In this document: in pieces, positions 17,963-27,342 of the stretch
How positions within the stretch are numbered: position 1 is the first letter of the stretch
Layout of the letters: every line of letters begins with the position of its first letter
Source of the DNA: Erythrobacter longus
Lineage (GTDB): Bacteria; Pseudomonadota; Alphaproteobacteria; Sphingomonadales; Sphingomonadaceae
Direction: 5' to 3'
Assembly: GCF_000715015.1 (NCBI RefSeq)
Contig: NZ_JMIW01000001.1
Coordinates: 1,194,910 to 1,258,909, forward strand
DNA: 64,000 bases
The notes under the pieces: generated by a model
Told to the model about the DNA's origin: nothing
The model's database searches: none
What the model saw: the letters and a program-made list of their open reading frames with translations, nothing else
Position numbers and translations under genes: made by a program

Positions 17963-19081
17963 ATGCCGTTTAAAATGACCGAGATGGTGGGATGCGAATT
18001 CCCGCTTTTTGCCTTTAGCCATTGCCGCGATGTTGTTGCCGCTGCGAGCCGCGCGGGCGGATTTGGCGTGCTGGGGGCTGTGTCATACACGCCAGAACAA
18101 TTGGAGCATGAGCTCAAATGGATTGACGATCATGTCGATGGCAAACCTTACGGCGTCGATGTTCTGATCCCCGAAGTGCAGGCGGTCGACAAATCCATCA
18201 CAGCCGATGCGATCATCGCTCAAATCCCCAGCGAATACCGCGATTTTGTTCGCCAGATCCTGCGCGATGCGGGGGTGAGCGAGGAGGCTGGGAGCCCTCA
18301 AGGTGGCAATCAGGCACCCAACACCTCGCTGGGGCAGGAACTGCTTGAGGTGAGCTTCAACCACCCGGTGCGCCTGATCGCCAATGCTCTTGGTACGGCC
18401 CCGCCTGAGATGATTGCGGCGGGCAAGAAGCACGGCATTCCCGTGGCGGCTCTGGTGGGGGCAAAGGAACACGCTCTTAAACAGGTTGAAGCCGGCGTCG
18501 ATATCATCGTTGCGCAAGGCGGCGAAGGCGGCGGGCACTGCGGCGATGTGTCTACGGTCGTTCTGATCCCGGAGGTTGTGCGCGCTATCAAAGACGCGGG
18601 CGCGGATATTCCCGTGCTGGCAGCGGGCGGGATTATGACCGGCGAACAGATGGCCGGCATGATGGCAATGGGCGCAGACGGAGCATGGTGCGGGAGCGTG
18701 TGGCTCGCCTCACCAGAGGCAGAGACAACCGAAGTCTTCCGCGAAAAGATGATTGCCGCAGGGTCCAGAGACACCATCCGCTCCAAACACCGCACCGGCA
18801 AGTTCTCGCGGCAATTGAAAAGCGAATGGCACGAACGTTGGGAGAGCGCCGGGCTCCCCGCCCTGCCCATGCCATTGATGAGCCTGCTGGCCGAACCGGT
18901 ACTGCGCGCGATTGATCAGGCCGCTGTTGGCGGCAACGCTCAGGCACAAGCGCTCTCCAGCTATTGGGTCGGCCAAGGCCTTGGCCTTGTGCAAGACAGC
19001 CGAGGCGTTGGCACCATCGTGCAGGACTTCAAAGCAGGCTTGGCCCGCGGGTTTGAAGATTTGGCAGAGGCGGTGGAGTAG
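17963..19081 (+). CDS. Nitronate monooxygenase family FMN enzyme
   Basis: 372 residues with a TIM-barrel, FMN-binding layout. Key parts are FPLFAFSHCRDVVAAASRAGGFGVLGA at the start (quoted here only as family signature), VDIIVAQGGEGGGHCGD in the middle with the family's conserved His, and PVLAAGGIMTGEQMAGMMAMGADGAWCG near the phosphate-binding loop. AGGAGAGA precedes the ATG. The family includes 2-nitropropane dioxygenases and enoyl-reductase-like proteins, so the substrate cannot be named. It is divergent from the flavin monooxygenase with about 135 bases between starts, possibly co-regulated. Confidence 0.88.
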   Translation: MPFKMTEMVGCEFPLFAFSHCRDVVAAASRAGGFGVLGAVSYTPEQLEHELKWIDDHVDGKPYGVDVLIPEVQAVDKSITADAIIAQIPSEYRDFVRQILRDAGVSEEAGSPQGGNQAPNTSLGQELLEVSFNHPVRLIANALGTAPPEMIAAGKKHGIPVAALVGAKEHALKQVEAGVDIIVAQGGEGGGHCGDVSTVVLIPEVVRAIKDAGADIPVLAAGGIMTGEQMAGMMAMGADGAWCGSVWLASPEAETTEVFREKMIAAGSRDTIRSKHRTGKFSRQLKSEWHERWESAGLPALPMPLMSLLAEPVLRAIDQAAVGGNAQAQALSSYWVGQGLGLVQDSRGVGTIVQDFKAGLARGFEDLAEAVE

Positions 19082-19103
19082 GCTTTACTCCTGCGCCCCG
19101 GGC

Positions 19104-20408
19104 CTACTCAATCACCCGCCCGCGCACCATTACGAAGTCAACGTCTTCGAGCACGGTCACATCGGCCAGCGGATTGCCATCGACTGCGATAATGTCGGCG
19201 GAAAAACCCGCCTTGATCTGACCGATCTCGTCTTCCATGCCCAGCACGCCTGCGGCCACGGTTGTGGCGCTTGCCAACGCCTGCTGGTTGCTCATTCCGC
19301 CCTTCACCATCAGGGCAAATTCGCCTGCGTTCTCGCCGTGGGGGAAGACGCCTGCATCGGTGCCAAAGGCAATCGGCACGCCGTATTCAATCGCGCGCTC
19401 GATAATGCTGTCAGCATAGGCCGCGACCACGCGGATTTTCTCCTCAACGATGGGGGTGTAAATGCCATTGCCAAGGCCGCCCTTGATGCCTTGGAACGCC
19501 ATCAGCGTGGGCACGAGATAGGTGCCGCTGTCCTTCATTGCGCGCGCTGCGTCTTCGTCGATATAGGTGCCGTGTTCGATGGTCTGGACGCCTGCTCGTG
19601 CGGCATCTTCGATCCCGCGCGCACCGTGGGCGTGGGCCGCAACATTAAGGCCAAGGCTTTGCGCGGTTTCAACGATTGAGACCATTTCCGCATTGCTGAA
19701 ATGCGCCTCAAGCCCGCGCCCTTGCTGTGACAGAACGCCGCCGGTGGCCGTAATCTTGATCACATCTGCGCCATATTGCGAGGCCTGACGCACCTTTTGC
19801 GCGCATTCGACAGGGCCGGTGCAGGCAAAGCCGCTGGCCAATTGCTCGTTCACATTGCGGGTGAAGCCGGACACATCGCCGTGCCCGCCAACGATGGAGA
19901 TCGTGCGTCCAGCGGCGACAACCCGTGGCCCCGGCACAATCCCTTCGGCCGTTGCCCGGCGCAGCGACTGTGTGGCTTGATCGGTTCGGCTGCCAAGATC
20001 GCGCACGGTGGTAAAGCCTGCAAGCGCGGTGATGCGCGCGTTTTTGGCCGCGATCAGGGTCGAATATTCCGGCGGCGTCGTGGCGGCGCGCCAGAACTCG
20101 CCCGACGGATCACCCGACAAATGGACGTGAAGGTCAATCAAGCCGGGAAGGACGGTCTTGTCCGACAGGTCGATGCGCTCGGTGCCCCGCGCCTCCCACT
20201 CGGCCACGGGTGCCGCGCCGGGCTCGTAAATCGACTGGATTTTGCCATCAACCACCACGATCACTTTGGGGCCTGTGGGCTCGCTGTCTGCATCGGTAAT
20301 GACGCTGCCTGCATAGATCAGCGTGTCAGCAGCCGCCGGCGTTGCCATCAATGCCAAGGCGGAGACGGCGCTCGCGCACAAGCTACGCAGTGGGTTGAAT
20401 TTTTTCAT
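19104..20408 (-). CDS. Exported amidohydrolase (imidazolonepropionase-like)
   Basis: 434 residues from the ATG at 20408; the signal peptide ASAVSALALMATPAAAD predicts export. Metal-binding residues of the amidohydrolase superfamily appear in order: DLHVHLSGDPSG, the carboxylated-Lys region (DVIKITATGG), NVAAHAHGARG, IEHGTYIDE, and FGTDAGVFPHG. The C-terminus carries the composite-domain phrase IKAGFSADIIAVDGNPLADV. Related enzymes are Xaa-Pro or Xaa-Arg dipeptidases and similar peptidases; the substrate is open. It is followed by a MipA-type porin gene on the same strand upstream. Confidence 0.9.
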   Translation of the reverse strand: MKKFNPLRSLCASAVSALALMATPAAADTLIYAGSVITDADSEPTGPKVIVVVDGKIQSIYEPGAAPVAEWEARGTERIDLSDKTVLPGLIDLHVHLSGDPSGEFWRAATTPPEYSTLIAAKNARITALAGFTTVRDLGSRTDQATQSLRRATAEGIVPGPRVVAAGRTISIVGGHGDVSGFTRNVNEQLASGFACTGPVECAQKVRQASQYGADVIKITATGGVLSQQGRGLEAHFSNAEMVSIVETAQSLGLNVAAHAHGARGIEDAARAGVQTIEHGTYIDEDAARAMKDSGTYLVPTLMAFQGIKGGLGNGIYTPIVEEKIRVVAAYADSIIERAIEYGVPIAFGTDAGVFPHGENAGEFALMVKGGMSNQQALASATTVAAGVLGMEDEIGQIKAGFSADIIAVDGNPLADVTVLEDVDFVMVRGRVIE

Positions 20409-20482
20409 GGTTGAGGCCCCTTTGTCGTTCTCTCTCGCGCCAGTGATGGAACGCAAGCGACCGTCTGGCAAGGGGTCAGACT

Positions 20483-21454
20483 TTAGAAAGTGTAAGCAAC
20501 CCCGATGCCGCCAAACAATTGGTTGGGCGTGCCGCGCACCGATGTGAAAGGCGTGTCGGCTGCATCACCTACAAGGCGCGAATATCCGACAATGCCGTAA
20601 ATGCCAAAACCGCCGTTCAAGGCATTACCGTCCAGATCATAAGTGCCAATTGCGGTGAGGCCGAGCGATTCAATACCGCCATCTGCGGTAAATTGCGCGA
20701 GCCCCGTGGCCGCGCTTTGCGCAGGCGTCACTGTGTAATAATAATCGGCATAGCTATCATCGACTATGCTAACGCTTGCGCCAAGTTGCAGGCTGGCTGC
20801 GCGGCCTATGGGCGTGAAATAGCCGACGCTGGGTGAGATAATCATCCCGTCGTGCGCGCCAAGCACATCCCATGTCACCTGCGTAGAGACGCTGATCCGG
20901 TCGCGCGGGCGAAAGACGCTTGGGAAGGAGACACCGCCGCTTGCCCCCACTTCAAGTGCGGTGTCGAGCCGTTCGGCAAGCTCGACCACGTCGTCCTGTA
21001 TCTGGTTGGCACGGTCATTGCGGAAACGAAATGATGGCCCAAAGGAAAAAGTCGGGTCTTGGGAATCTGTAGGAGGGCCCGCAGGCAGGTCTTGGGTCAG
21101 AAAATTGAGGGTAAATCCCGGACCATTGGGGCTGATCCCGATACCGCCCACGCGCCCGACCACCAGTGGAAGCGGGAAAAGGCGATAGTCGTCTGAGCCC
21201 GAGTAGCTTGGTACGAGCCCCACCCCGATGCCGACAGTGGCCCATGTTTCGTCGAACACGGGCTTTTCAAAGGGCGGTCGTTCCCCGCCAGCTCCCGGTG
21301 CAACTCCGGGCGGTGGGCCAGCCTGCCCTTGCGGCGCTTCACTATCTAAGGCCGCGCTTTCTGAAGGCTCACCTTCATTCGCGGAAAGTGGGCTCGCGAT
21401 CGCTCCAACCAAAGCAATTGCTGCAAATTTTCGATATGTTTGACCTGATCGCAT
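20483..21454 (-). CDS. MipA/OmpV family outer-membrane protein
   Basis: 323 residues from the ATG at 21454 with a GGAG site; signal peptide FAAIALVGAIASPLSANE. After a Pro/Gly-rich linker comes WATVGIGVGLVPSYSGSDDYRLFPLPLVVGRVGG, described here as the hallmark start of the MipA barrel. The C-terminal strand ends ...GGIGVAYTF with a terminal Phe, as expected for BAM-assembled proteins. The family includes scaffold and porin-like proteins of unclear transport role. The amidohydrolase gene begins about 75 bases downstream on the same strand. Confidence 0.9.
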   Translation of the reverse strand: MRSGQTYRKFAAIALVGAIASPLSANEGEPSESAALDSEAPQGQAGPPPGVAPGAGGERPPFEKPVFDETWATVGIGVGLVPSYSGSDDYRLFPLPLVVGRVGGIGISPNGPGFTLNFLTQDLPAGPPTDSQDPTFSFGPSFRFRNDRANQIQDDVVELAERLDTALEVGASGGVSFPSVFRPRDRISVSTQVTWDVLGAHDGMIISPSVGYFTPIGRAASLQLGASVSIVDDSYADYYYTVTPAQSAATGLAQFTADGGIESLGLTAIGTYDLDGNALNGGFGIYGIVGYSRLVGDAADTPFTSVRGTPNQLFGGIGVAYTF

Positions 21455-21538
21455 GGGGGAACTCCGTTTTGCCCACACAACCTTTTGGATGTGATGGGGT
21501 TCCCCCGATACGGTGGCCGGCCTTTACCTAGGCTGTAC

Positions 21539-22138
21539 TTAAGCGCCGCCCGCGCCCGCTGCCTGCCACTGCGCAATAGCATCAATCGGGAACAGCAGCA
21601 TGATAACCGTCAGCGTCAGCCCGTCGCGCACCACCCATGCTGCCAGCACCTCAAGCACGATTGCACCAACAATCGTCACCTTCACCGGCAATCGCATCGC
21701 AAGGTAAAACCCGAAGGCCATCCAGCCGATATCGGCAAAGGAATTGAGCACACTATCGCCTGAATATCCCCAATTGGCGGTGACAGAGCGGAACCGGTCG
21801 ATCACCATCGGTGTGTTTTCCAGAACTTCCCAAGCGGCCTCTAGGAACACGGCCAGCGGCAGTCCCCATTTGACCGCGCCTTCGCCGCCAATCTTCCATT
21901 TGGCGAACAACAACCACCCAAACGCATAAAAAATCGGTCCGTGGATGATGTGGCTGGGGGTGTACCAATCGGCGATATACTGGCTGTTGCCCATCGAATT
22001 GATATCGCCATGCCACAGCTTCACATATCCGCATTCACAGATCGGCGGGCGGTTCATGCCAAGCAGGATACCAACGGTCGCCAGTGCGATAATGATGGAG
22101 ACGATAATCGTCATCCGGGTCGGTTTGAGTAATGCCAT
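21539..22138 (-). CDS. DUF2585 membrane protein
   Basis: 199 residues from the ATG at 22138. The family's signature regions are CECGYVKLWHGDINSMGNSQ, DWYTPSHIIHGPIFYAFGWL and EAAWEVLENTPMVIDRFR, with several His/Glu/Asp residues at membrane faces suggesting a catalytic or metal-binding role. Four to five membrane segments are present. DUF2585 proteins occur mainly in alphaproteobacteria and are uncharacterised. Divergent from crtY. Confidence 0.9.
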   Translation of the reverse strand: MALLKPTRMTIIVSIIIALATVGILLGMNRPPICECGYVKLWHGDINSMGNSQYIADWYTPSHIIHGPIFYAFGWLLFAKWKIGGEGAVKWGLPLAVFLEAAWEVLENTPMVIDRFRSVTANWGYSGDSVLNSFADIGWMAFGFYLAMRLPVKVTIVGAIVLEVLAAWVVRDGLTLTVIMLLFPIDAIAQWQAAGAGGA

Positions 22139-22241
22139 GCGCAAAATCCTGAATCAAAAGCGGTAAACGCGCAAGAGTATTCGAGGAATACCCACTGTAG
22201 CGTTGCCCCCACACTGCGTGTGTCCTAGGGCCTTTACGCAG

Positions 22242-23546
22242 ATGAGCGACTCAGAAATCGATAGCGTCCCCAATGACGATAGTTGCGACTGCGCAATCGT
22301 TGGCGGCGGACTTGCTGGCGGGTTGATTGCGCTTGCGCTCCAACGTGCGCGGCCCGAATTTCGCATCCGCGTGATCGAGGCAGGGCGCACCATCGGCGGC
22401 AATCACCGGTGGAGCTGGTTTGACAGCGACCTCTCCGACGCCGGCCGTGCGCTACTTGCCGACTTTCGCCAGACCGATTGGGAGGGCGGATACGAGGTGC
22501 GCTTTCCCAAATATCGCCGCAAGCTGAAGACCGCCTATCGCTCGATGGCATCGACCGATTTCCACGAAGGGCTTTTGCGCGCTCTGCCCGAAGGATCGGT
22601 AATCCTGGGGCGCAAAGCGGTGGGTTTGGACGCGCGCGGCGTGGATTTGGCGCCGTCGCAATATGGCCCCGCAACCCGCATCAACGCGCGCAGTGTCATC
22701 GACTGCCGCAGCTTCAAACCAAGCGCGCATCTCAAGGGCGGCTGGCAGGTGTTTCTTGGCCGACATATGCGGCTGCAAGAACCGCACGGGGTGGAAAATC
22801 CGGTCATCATGGACGCAACCGTCGACCAGCTTGCGCCGCACGGTAATGGCGGTTCATACCGGTTCGTCTATGTTCTTCCCTTGGGAAGCCACGATGTCTT
22901 TATCGAAGACACCTATTACGCCGATGACCCGCTGCTTGACCGCAATGCCTTGTCGGGCCGGATAGACCAATATGCCCGCGCAAACGGTTGGGAGAACGGC
23001 ACGCCCGTTCATCACGAAGCAGGCGTCTTGCCGGTCCTGACGGGCGGCGATTTTTCCGCCTATCAGGACGAAGTGCGCATTCCCGGCGTTGCCATTGCGG
23101 GCGCGCGCGGCGGGTTTACCCATCCGCTGACCAGCTACACCATGTGCGTCGCGGTCGAAAACGCGCTTGCCATGGCCGAGCAACCTGACCTCTCGGGCGA
23201 GCAATTGGCGGCCTTTTTTGACAGCCGCGCACGCCGCCATTGGTCAAAGACGGGATACTACCGGCTGCTTGCGCGTTTCTTGTTCTTCGCGGCCAAGCCG
23301 GAGAAGCGCGTCAAGGTGTTCCAACGCTTTTACGGACTTCGCGAAGGGTTGATCGAGCGGTTCTATGCCGCGCGCTCAAACACCTTCGATAAGGTGCGCG
23401 TCCTATGGGGGGAGCCCCCCGTAGCTATACACTCGGCCATCCTGGCCATGTTCAAATCGGGTCCGGCGCTCAAGTCGGAAAAATCCGACAGGGGGGTCGC
23501 TCAGGCGGCGCTCGATGAAGAATTGCAAACGGAGAAAAGGCCATGA
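22242..23546 (+). CDS. crtY: Lycopene beta-cyclase CrtY
   Basis: 434 residues from the ATG at 22242, chosen because it begins just before the dinucleotide-binding motif CAIVGGGLAGGLIALAL; upstream residues in the longer frame look unrelated. The cyclase region GNHRWSWFDSDLS and a later ARGGFTHPLTSYTMCVAVENA are characteristic. The enzyme forms beta-ionone rings at the ends of lycopene to give beta-carotene. It overlaps crtI by four bases (ATGA), so the two are coupled. Ribosome-binding signal is weak. Confidence 0.95.
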   Translation: MSDSEIDSVPNDDSCDCAIVGGGLAGGLIALALQRARPEFRIRVIEAGRTIGGNHRWSWFDSDLSDAGRALLADFRQTDWEGGYEVRFPKYRRKLKTAYRSMASTDFHEGLLRALPEGSVILGRKAVGLDARGVDLAPSQYGPATRINARSVIDCRSFKPSAHLKGGWQVFLGRHMRLQEPHGVENPVIMDATVDQLAPHGNGGSYRFVYVLPLGSHDVFIEDTYYADDPLLDRNALSGRIDQYARANGWENGTPVHHEAGVLPVLTGGDFSAYQDEVRIPGVAIAGARGGFTHPLTSYTMCVAVENALAMAEQPDLSGEQLAAFFDSRARRHWSKTGYYRLLARFLFFAAKPEKRVKVFQRFYGLREGLIERFYAARSNTFDKVRVLWGEPPVAIHSAILAMFKSGPALKSEKSDRGVAQAALDEELQTEKRP

Positions 23547-25123
23547 ACGCCGATCAAAACATCGCTCCAGGGCTCGACTTTGCGCCAGCCAATACTGGCG
23601 AGCGCGGCATTAATCCGGTGATCGCCGAAAAATACAAAGGCCGCACCGCCTGTGTGATCGGTTCCGGTTTTGGCGGCTTGGCGCTAGCACTGCGGCTGCA
23701 ATCGCATGGCATTCAAACGACCATCGTCGAAGCGCGCGACAAGCCCGGTGGCCGCGCCTATTTCTGGGAAAAAGACGGCTTTACCTTCGATGCTGGCCCC
23801 ACGGTCATCACCGACCCGCCGTGTTTGAAAGAACTGTGGGAGCTGACCGGCCACGACATTTCCGAAGATGTCGAGCTGATGAAGGTTCACCCTTTCTACC
23901 GCCTCAACTGGCCCGATGGCACAAACTTCGATTATTCGAACGTTGATGAGGAATTGAACGCCGAAATCGCGAAGCTCAATCCTGACGATGTGATCGGCTA
24001 TCAAAAATTCCTCGAATATTCGGCGCGCGTGCACGAGGAAGGCTATGTGAAGCTTGGCACGGTGCCGTTCCTCGATTTCAAGTCGATGCTGAAAGCCGCC
24101 CCTGCCCTTGTTAAAGAGCGCGCATGGCGCAGCGTTTACGATATGGTCTCAAGCTACATCAAGGATGAGCGCCTGCGCGAAGCGTTCAGCTTCCACACGC
24201 TGCTTGTCGGCGGCTCGCCGATGAAGACCAGCGCCATTTATGCGTTGATCCACAAGCTTGAAAAAGACGGCGGTGTCTGGTGGGCGCGCGGCGGGACCAA
24301 CCGGTTGATCGCCGGAATGGTGCGCCATTTTGAACGCCTCGGCGGCACGATGCGCATCGGCGATCCGGTGGTTCAGGTCCACACCCAAGGGACCAAAGCG
24401 ACCGAGGTTGAAACGAAGAGCGGTTGGAAAGAGCGCTTTGACGCGGTGTGTTCAAACGCCGACATCATGCACTCTTACAAGGAACTTCTGGGCGAATCCG
24501 ACCGTGGCAGAAAATACGCTAAGTCATTGGCTCGCAAAAGCTATTCGCCTTCGCTATTCGTCGTACACTTTGGGCTTGAGGGGTCGTGGCCCGGTATTGC
24601 CCACCACATGATCCTGTTTGGCCCACGTTACAAGGAACTGGTCGACGACATCTACAAGCACGGCGTTCTGCCGCAGGATTTTTCGATCTATCTTCACCAC
24701 CCGACCGTCACCGACCCATCGATGGCGCCCAAGGGCATGAGCACATTCTACGCGCTTGTCCCCGTCGCCCACCTTGGCAAGATGCCGATTGATTGGGACG
24801 TCGAAGGACCCAAGTTTGAAAAGGCGATTTTGGACGAGATCGGTCGCCGCCTGATCCCCGACATCCACGACCGGATCGTCACCAAATTCAGCTACGCACC
24901 AAAGGACTTTCAGGCAGACCTCAACGCCCATATGGGCAGCGCGTTCAGCCTTGAGCCGGTCCTGTGGCAAAGCGCCTACATGCGCGGCCACAACCGCGAC
25001 GATGTGATCGACAATTTCTACCTCGTGGGCGCAGGGACACACCCGGGCGCTGGTATCCCCGGAGTGGTCGGTAGCGCGAAGGCAACGGCGGGGCTGATGC
25101 TTGAAGATCTGTCGGTCAAATAA
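23543..25123 (+). CDS. crtI: Phytoene desaturase CrtI
   Basis: 526 residues. The FAD-binding motif CVIGSGFGGLALALRLQSHG lies near residues 33-52, followed by KPGGRAYFWEKDGFTFDAGP and TVITDP. The C-terminal FYLVGAGTHPGAGIPGV is the carotenoid oxidoreductase signature. It introduces the double bonds that turn phytoene into lycopene. The length fits the bacterial four-step enzyme. Translationally coupled to crtY by overlapping start and stop. Confidence 0.97.
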   Translation: MNADQNIAPGLDFAPANTGERGINPVIAEKYKGRTACVIGSGFGGLALALRLQSHGIQTTIVEARDKPGGRAYFWEKDGFTFDAGPTVITDPPCLKELWELTGHDISEDVELMKVHPFYRLNWPDGTNFDYSNVDEELNAEIAKLNPDDVIGYQKFLEYSARVHEEGYVKLGTVPFLDFKSMLKAAPALVKERAWRSVYDMVSSYIKDERLREAFSFHTLLVGGSPMKTSAIYALIHKLEKDGGVWWARGGTNRLIAGMVRHFERLGGTMRIGDPVVQVHTQGTKATEVETKSGWKERFDAVCSNADIMHSYKELLGESDRGRKYAKSLARKSYSPSLFVVHFGLEGSWPGIAHHMILFGPRYKELVDDIYKHGVLPQDFSIYLHHPTVTDPSMAPKGMSTFYALVPVAHLGKMPIDWDVEGPKFEKAILDEIGRRLIPDIHDRIVTKFSYAPKDFQADLNAHMGSAFSLEPVLWQSAYMRGHNRDDVIDNFYLVGAGTHPGAGIPGVVGSAKATAGLMLEDLSVK

Positions 25124-25129
25124 TCGGGT

Positions 25130-25681
25130 ATGATGTCCCTTTTACTCGCCGCCCAGCTCGCTGCGACAGTCGCAAATCTGTCGCACACGGTGGCGACGCC
25201 GGAAAATCAGAGCGAAAGTTCGCAAGCGTTGGAAGAGCCGGCGAACGGCAGCGCTTTGCTCACCGCTACCCTTGCGCTGCCTCTCTCTGAGCTTGCCGAT
25301 GAAAGTCACATCCACGAATGGGATGTGATCGAGCATATCAAAAAGTCCAGAGAGGAAGTCGTGCTGCTCGACCGGGCTGACCAACCTGATTACGTCGGCG
25401 ACGATAAGACCTTTGCAACCGTCCTCATGCGCGGTGCTGAAATGGATCGCAGCGGGCAGCTCTATTTCATTGACGCTCGTATGGCGATTGACTGTGATCG
25501 TGTCAGCTATGCTCTCGTCGCCATTTCCAAACCGGTCATTGGTGAAGACTGGACAAAAAATATCAAAAAGCCCTTTGGCGAATTTGAGCCACTGGACAAT
25601 GATCCCAGAGATGAGGACATTAAGGCTGCGGTTTTCAAACATGTTTGCGGCCCGCAATGGAGTTACACACCCCAACAATGA
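25130..25681 (+). CDS. Unknown exported protein inside the carotenoid cluster
   Basis: 183 residues starting 7 bases after crtI (ATG at 25130, another at 25133). The first 20 residues (MMSLLLAAQLAATVANLSHT) could be a signal peptide. The body includes ESHIHEWDVIEHIKKSREEV, RGAEMDRSGQLYFIDARMAIDCDR and two or three cysteines (IDCD, HVCGPQ). I do not recognise the family. Its stop overlaps the LOG-family start (ATGA), so it is embedded in the crt operon, which suggests but does not prove a role linked to carotenoids. Confidence 0.7.
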   Translation: MMSLLLAAQLAATVANLSHTVATPENQSESSQALEEPANGSALLTATLALPLSELADESHIHEWDVIEHIKKSREEVVLLDRADQPDYVGDDKTFATVLMRGAEMDRSGQLYFIDARMAIDCDRVSYALVAISKPVIGEDWTKNIKKPFGEFEPLDNDPRDEDIKAAVFKHVCGPQWSYTPQQ

Positions 25682-26259
25682 AACGTCTCGCTGTTTACTG
25701 CGGTTCGGCCACGCCCGAAGACCCGCGCTATATGGAACTCGCCGCGCAAGTAGGCAAAGCCCTCGCCGAACGGGGCATCGGCACCGTTTATGGCGGCGGG
25801 CGGCTGGGCCTTATGGGCGCGGTTGCGAAAGGCGCGCTTGATGCGGGCGGCGAGGTGATCGGGGTCATCCCCGAAGCGCTCGCCAATTCCGAGGTTGCCA
25901 ATCACGATTGCAATGAACTCATCACCGTTTCGGGCATGCATGAACGCAAACAGCGCTTCACCGACCTCTCCGATGGGTTCGTAACCCTGCCCGGCGGCGT
26001 GGGCACTATGGACGAATTGTGGGAAGCGATGAGCTGGGCGCAGCTTGGCTATCATTCAGACCCCGTGGGCCTCCTCAACGCCTTTGGCTTTTATGATGAG
26101 CTGATCGCGTTCAACCAGAGAATGTCCGATGTCGGCTTTGTACGGCCGGTGCACTCCGGCATCCTTGTGCACGCGCAAACAATCGATGATCTGATCGAAA
26201 AAATGAAAGCTTACGAACCCCACACTCCGATCTTTCGGATGAAGGCGGATGATTTGTGA
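25678..26259 (+). CDS. LOG family (TIGR00730) nucleotide 5'-monophosphate phosphoribohydrolase
   Basis: 193 residues from the ATG at 25678. It opens RLAVYCGSA, then TVYGGGRLGLMGAVAKGAL, and carries the catalytic PGGVGTMDELWEAMSW motif typical of the 'lysine decarboxylase-like' LOG proteins, which release a base from nucleoside monophosphates (cytokinin activation in plants; broader in bacteria). It lies between crtI and crtB; the LOG gene often accompanies carotenoid genes in related bacteria, for reasons unknown. Confidence 0.9.
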   Translation: MKRLAVYCGSATPEDPRYMELAAQVGKALAERGIGTVYGGGRLGLMGAVAKGALDAGGEVIGVIPEALANSEVANHDCNELITVSGMHERKQRFTDLSDGFVTLPGGVGTMDELWEAMSWAQLGYHSDPVGLLNAFGFYDELIAFNQRMSDVGFVRPVHSGILVHAQTIDDLIEKMKAYEPHTPIFRMKADDL

Positions 26260-26273
26260 GCACCAACCTCTTT

Positions 26274-26358
26274 CGTCACCCCGGCGAAGGCCGGGGTCCA
26301 GATAACCGTTGTGTTCCTCGCAAACGTCGGCTGGATTCCGGCCTTCGCCGGAATGACG
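26274..26358. repeat. Dispersed inverted repeat, second family (GGCGAAGGCC type), copy C
   Basis: CGTCACCCCGGCGAAGGCCG and GGGTCC (26274-26299) face GGATTCCGGCCTTCGCCGGA and ATGACG (26333-26358). The arms resemble the sequence at 29983-30060 but differ from the GTCATCCTGAACTTG family. It fills the gap between the LOG gene and crtB; the crtB ATG comes 11 bases after the right arm, so the repeat provides crtB's upstream region. Confidence 0.85.
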
Positions 26359-26368
26359 AGAAACAAGA

Positions 26369-27316
26369 ATGGTGAACCCCGAAAGACGCGCTGAATTGGT
26401 CGCCCACGCTAGGGCAACGATCAAACACGGCTCGCAGAGCTTCTCTGCCGCATCGCAATTGTTCGATAGCAAAACGCGAGAGCGCGCATGGCTGCTCTAT
26501 GCCTGGTGCCGCCAATGCGATGATATTGCCGACAATCAGGTGCTTGGCGGGGAACTGGGCGATCAATCCGACTTGGACGAGCGCCTCGCCCATATCCGCC
26601 GGCTCACGGCCCTTGCTTTCGAGGGCAAGCCCACCGGCGACCCGGCCTTCGACGCACTGGGAGTGGTGGCCGAAGAATGCGGCCTCACTCCCGCCATGGC
26701 CGAGGACGTGATCGCCGGTTTCGCCCTTGATGCCGACGATTGGAGGCCGCGCACCGAAGCCGATATGATGCGCTATTGCTACCACGTGGCGGGGGCCGTT
26801 GGTGTGATGATGGCGGTGGTCATGGGCGTAGACCCCGAGGATCAGGACACACTCGACCGCGCCAACGATTTGGGGCTAGCCTTCCAGCTCTCCAACATAG
26901 CCCGCGATATCGTGGAGGATGATGCTGCCGGACGCTGCTATCTCCCCATCAACTGGCTGGTCGAACAGGATATTGAGCCGGGCCAACACACAAAACCCCA
27001 CCACCGCGAGGAACTTGCCGAAATGGCTGCGCGCCTTGTGGCCCTCGTCGAGAAACACGAGGCCGCCGCGCGAGTGGGCGCAGAACGCCTCCCCTTCCGC
27101 AGCCGCTGGGCCGTGCTCGCCGCCGCGCGCATTTACGGCGCAATCGGGCGCAAGGTCCGCGACCGAGGCACCGAGGCATGGAACAGCCGCACCTTCGTAC
27201 CCCGCTGGGAAAAAGCGCTCTACGGCATGCGCGCCTTTCTCTCCGCTGCGATCAACCGCGAAAAGCATCCCGACGGGGAGATCACATGGGGCATCAAGGA
27301 TTTTAGGCCTGCTTAG
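26369..27316 (+). CDS. crtB: Phytoene synthase CrtB
   Basis: 315 residues. The two Asp-rich motifs are YAWCRQCDDIAD (Asp 51, 52, 55) and NIARDIVEDDAAGRCYLP near residue 175, which bind Mg2+ and the two geranylgeranyl diphosphates that are condensed to phytoene. Length and order are normal for the family. The start at 26369 lies right behind a repeat element and has only a weak purine stretch (AACAAGA) as ribosome-binding site. With crtY and crtI this makes beta-carotene, the precursor of hydroxylated carotenoids. Confidence 0.96.
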   Translation: MVNPERRAELVAHARATIKHGSQSFSAASQLFDSKTRERAWLLYAWCRQCDDIADNQVLGGELGDQSDLDERLAHIRRLTALAFEGKPTGDPAFDALGVVAEECGLTPAMAEDVIAGFALDADDWRPRTEADMMRYCYHVAGAVGVMMAVVMGVDPEDQDTLDRANDLGLAFQLSNIARDIVEDDAAGRCYLPINWLVEQDIEPGQHTKPHHREELAEMAARLVALVEKHEAAARVGAERLPFRSRWAVLAAARIYGAIGRKVRDRGTEAWNSRTFVPRWEKALYGMRAFLSAAINREKHPDGEITWGIKDFRPA

Positions 27317-27342
27317 TGCACACCGTCATCAGTGCCAAAGAA

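Noticed and set aside
17828..18022. N-terminal extension of the flavin monooxygenase
   Set aside because: It overlaps the start of the divergent nitronate monooxygenase gene and has no family similarity; a good ribosome-binding site supports 17827.
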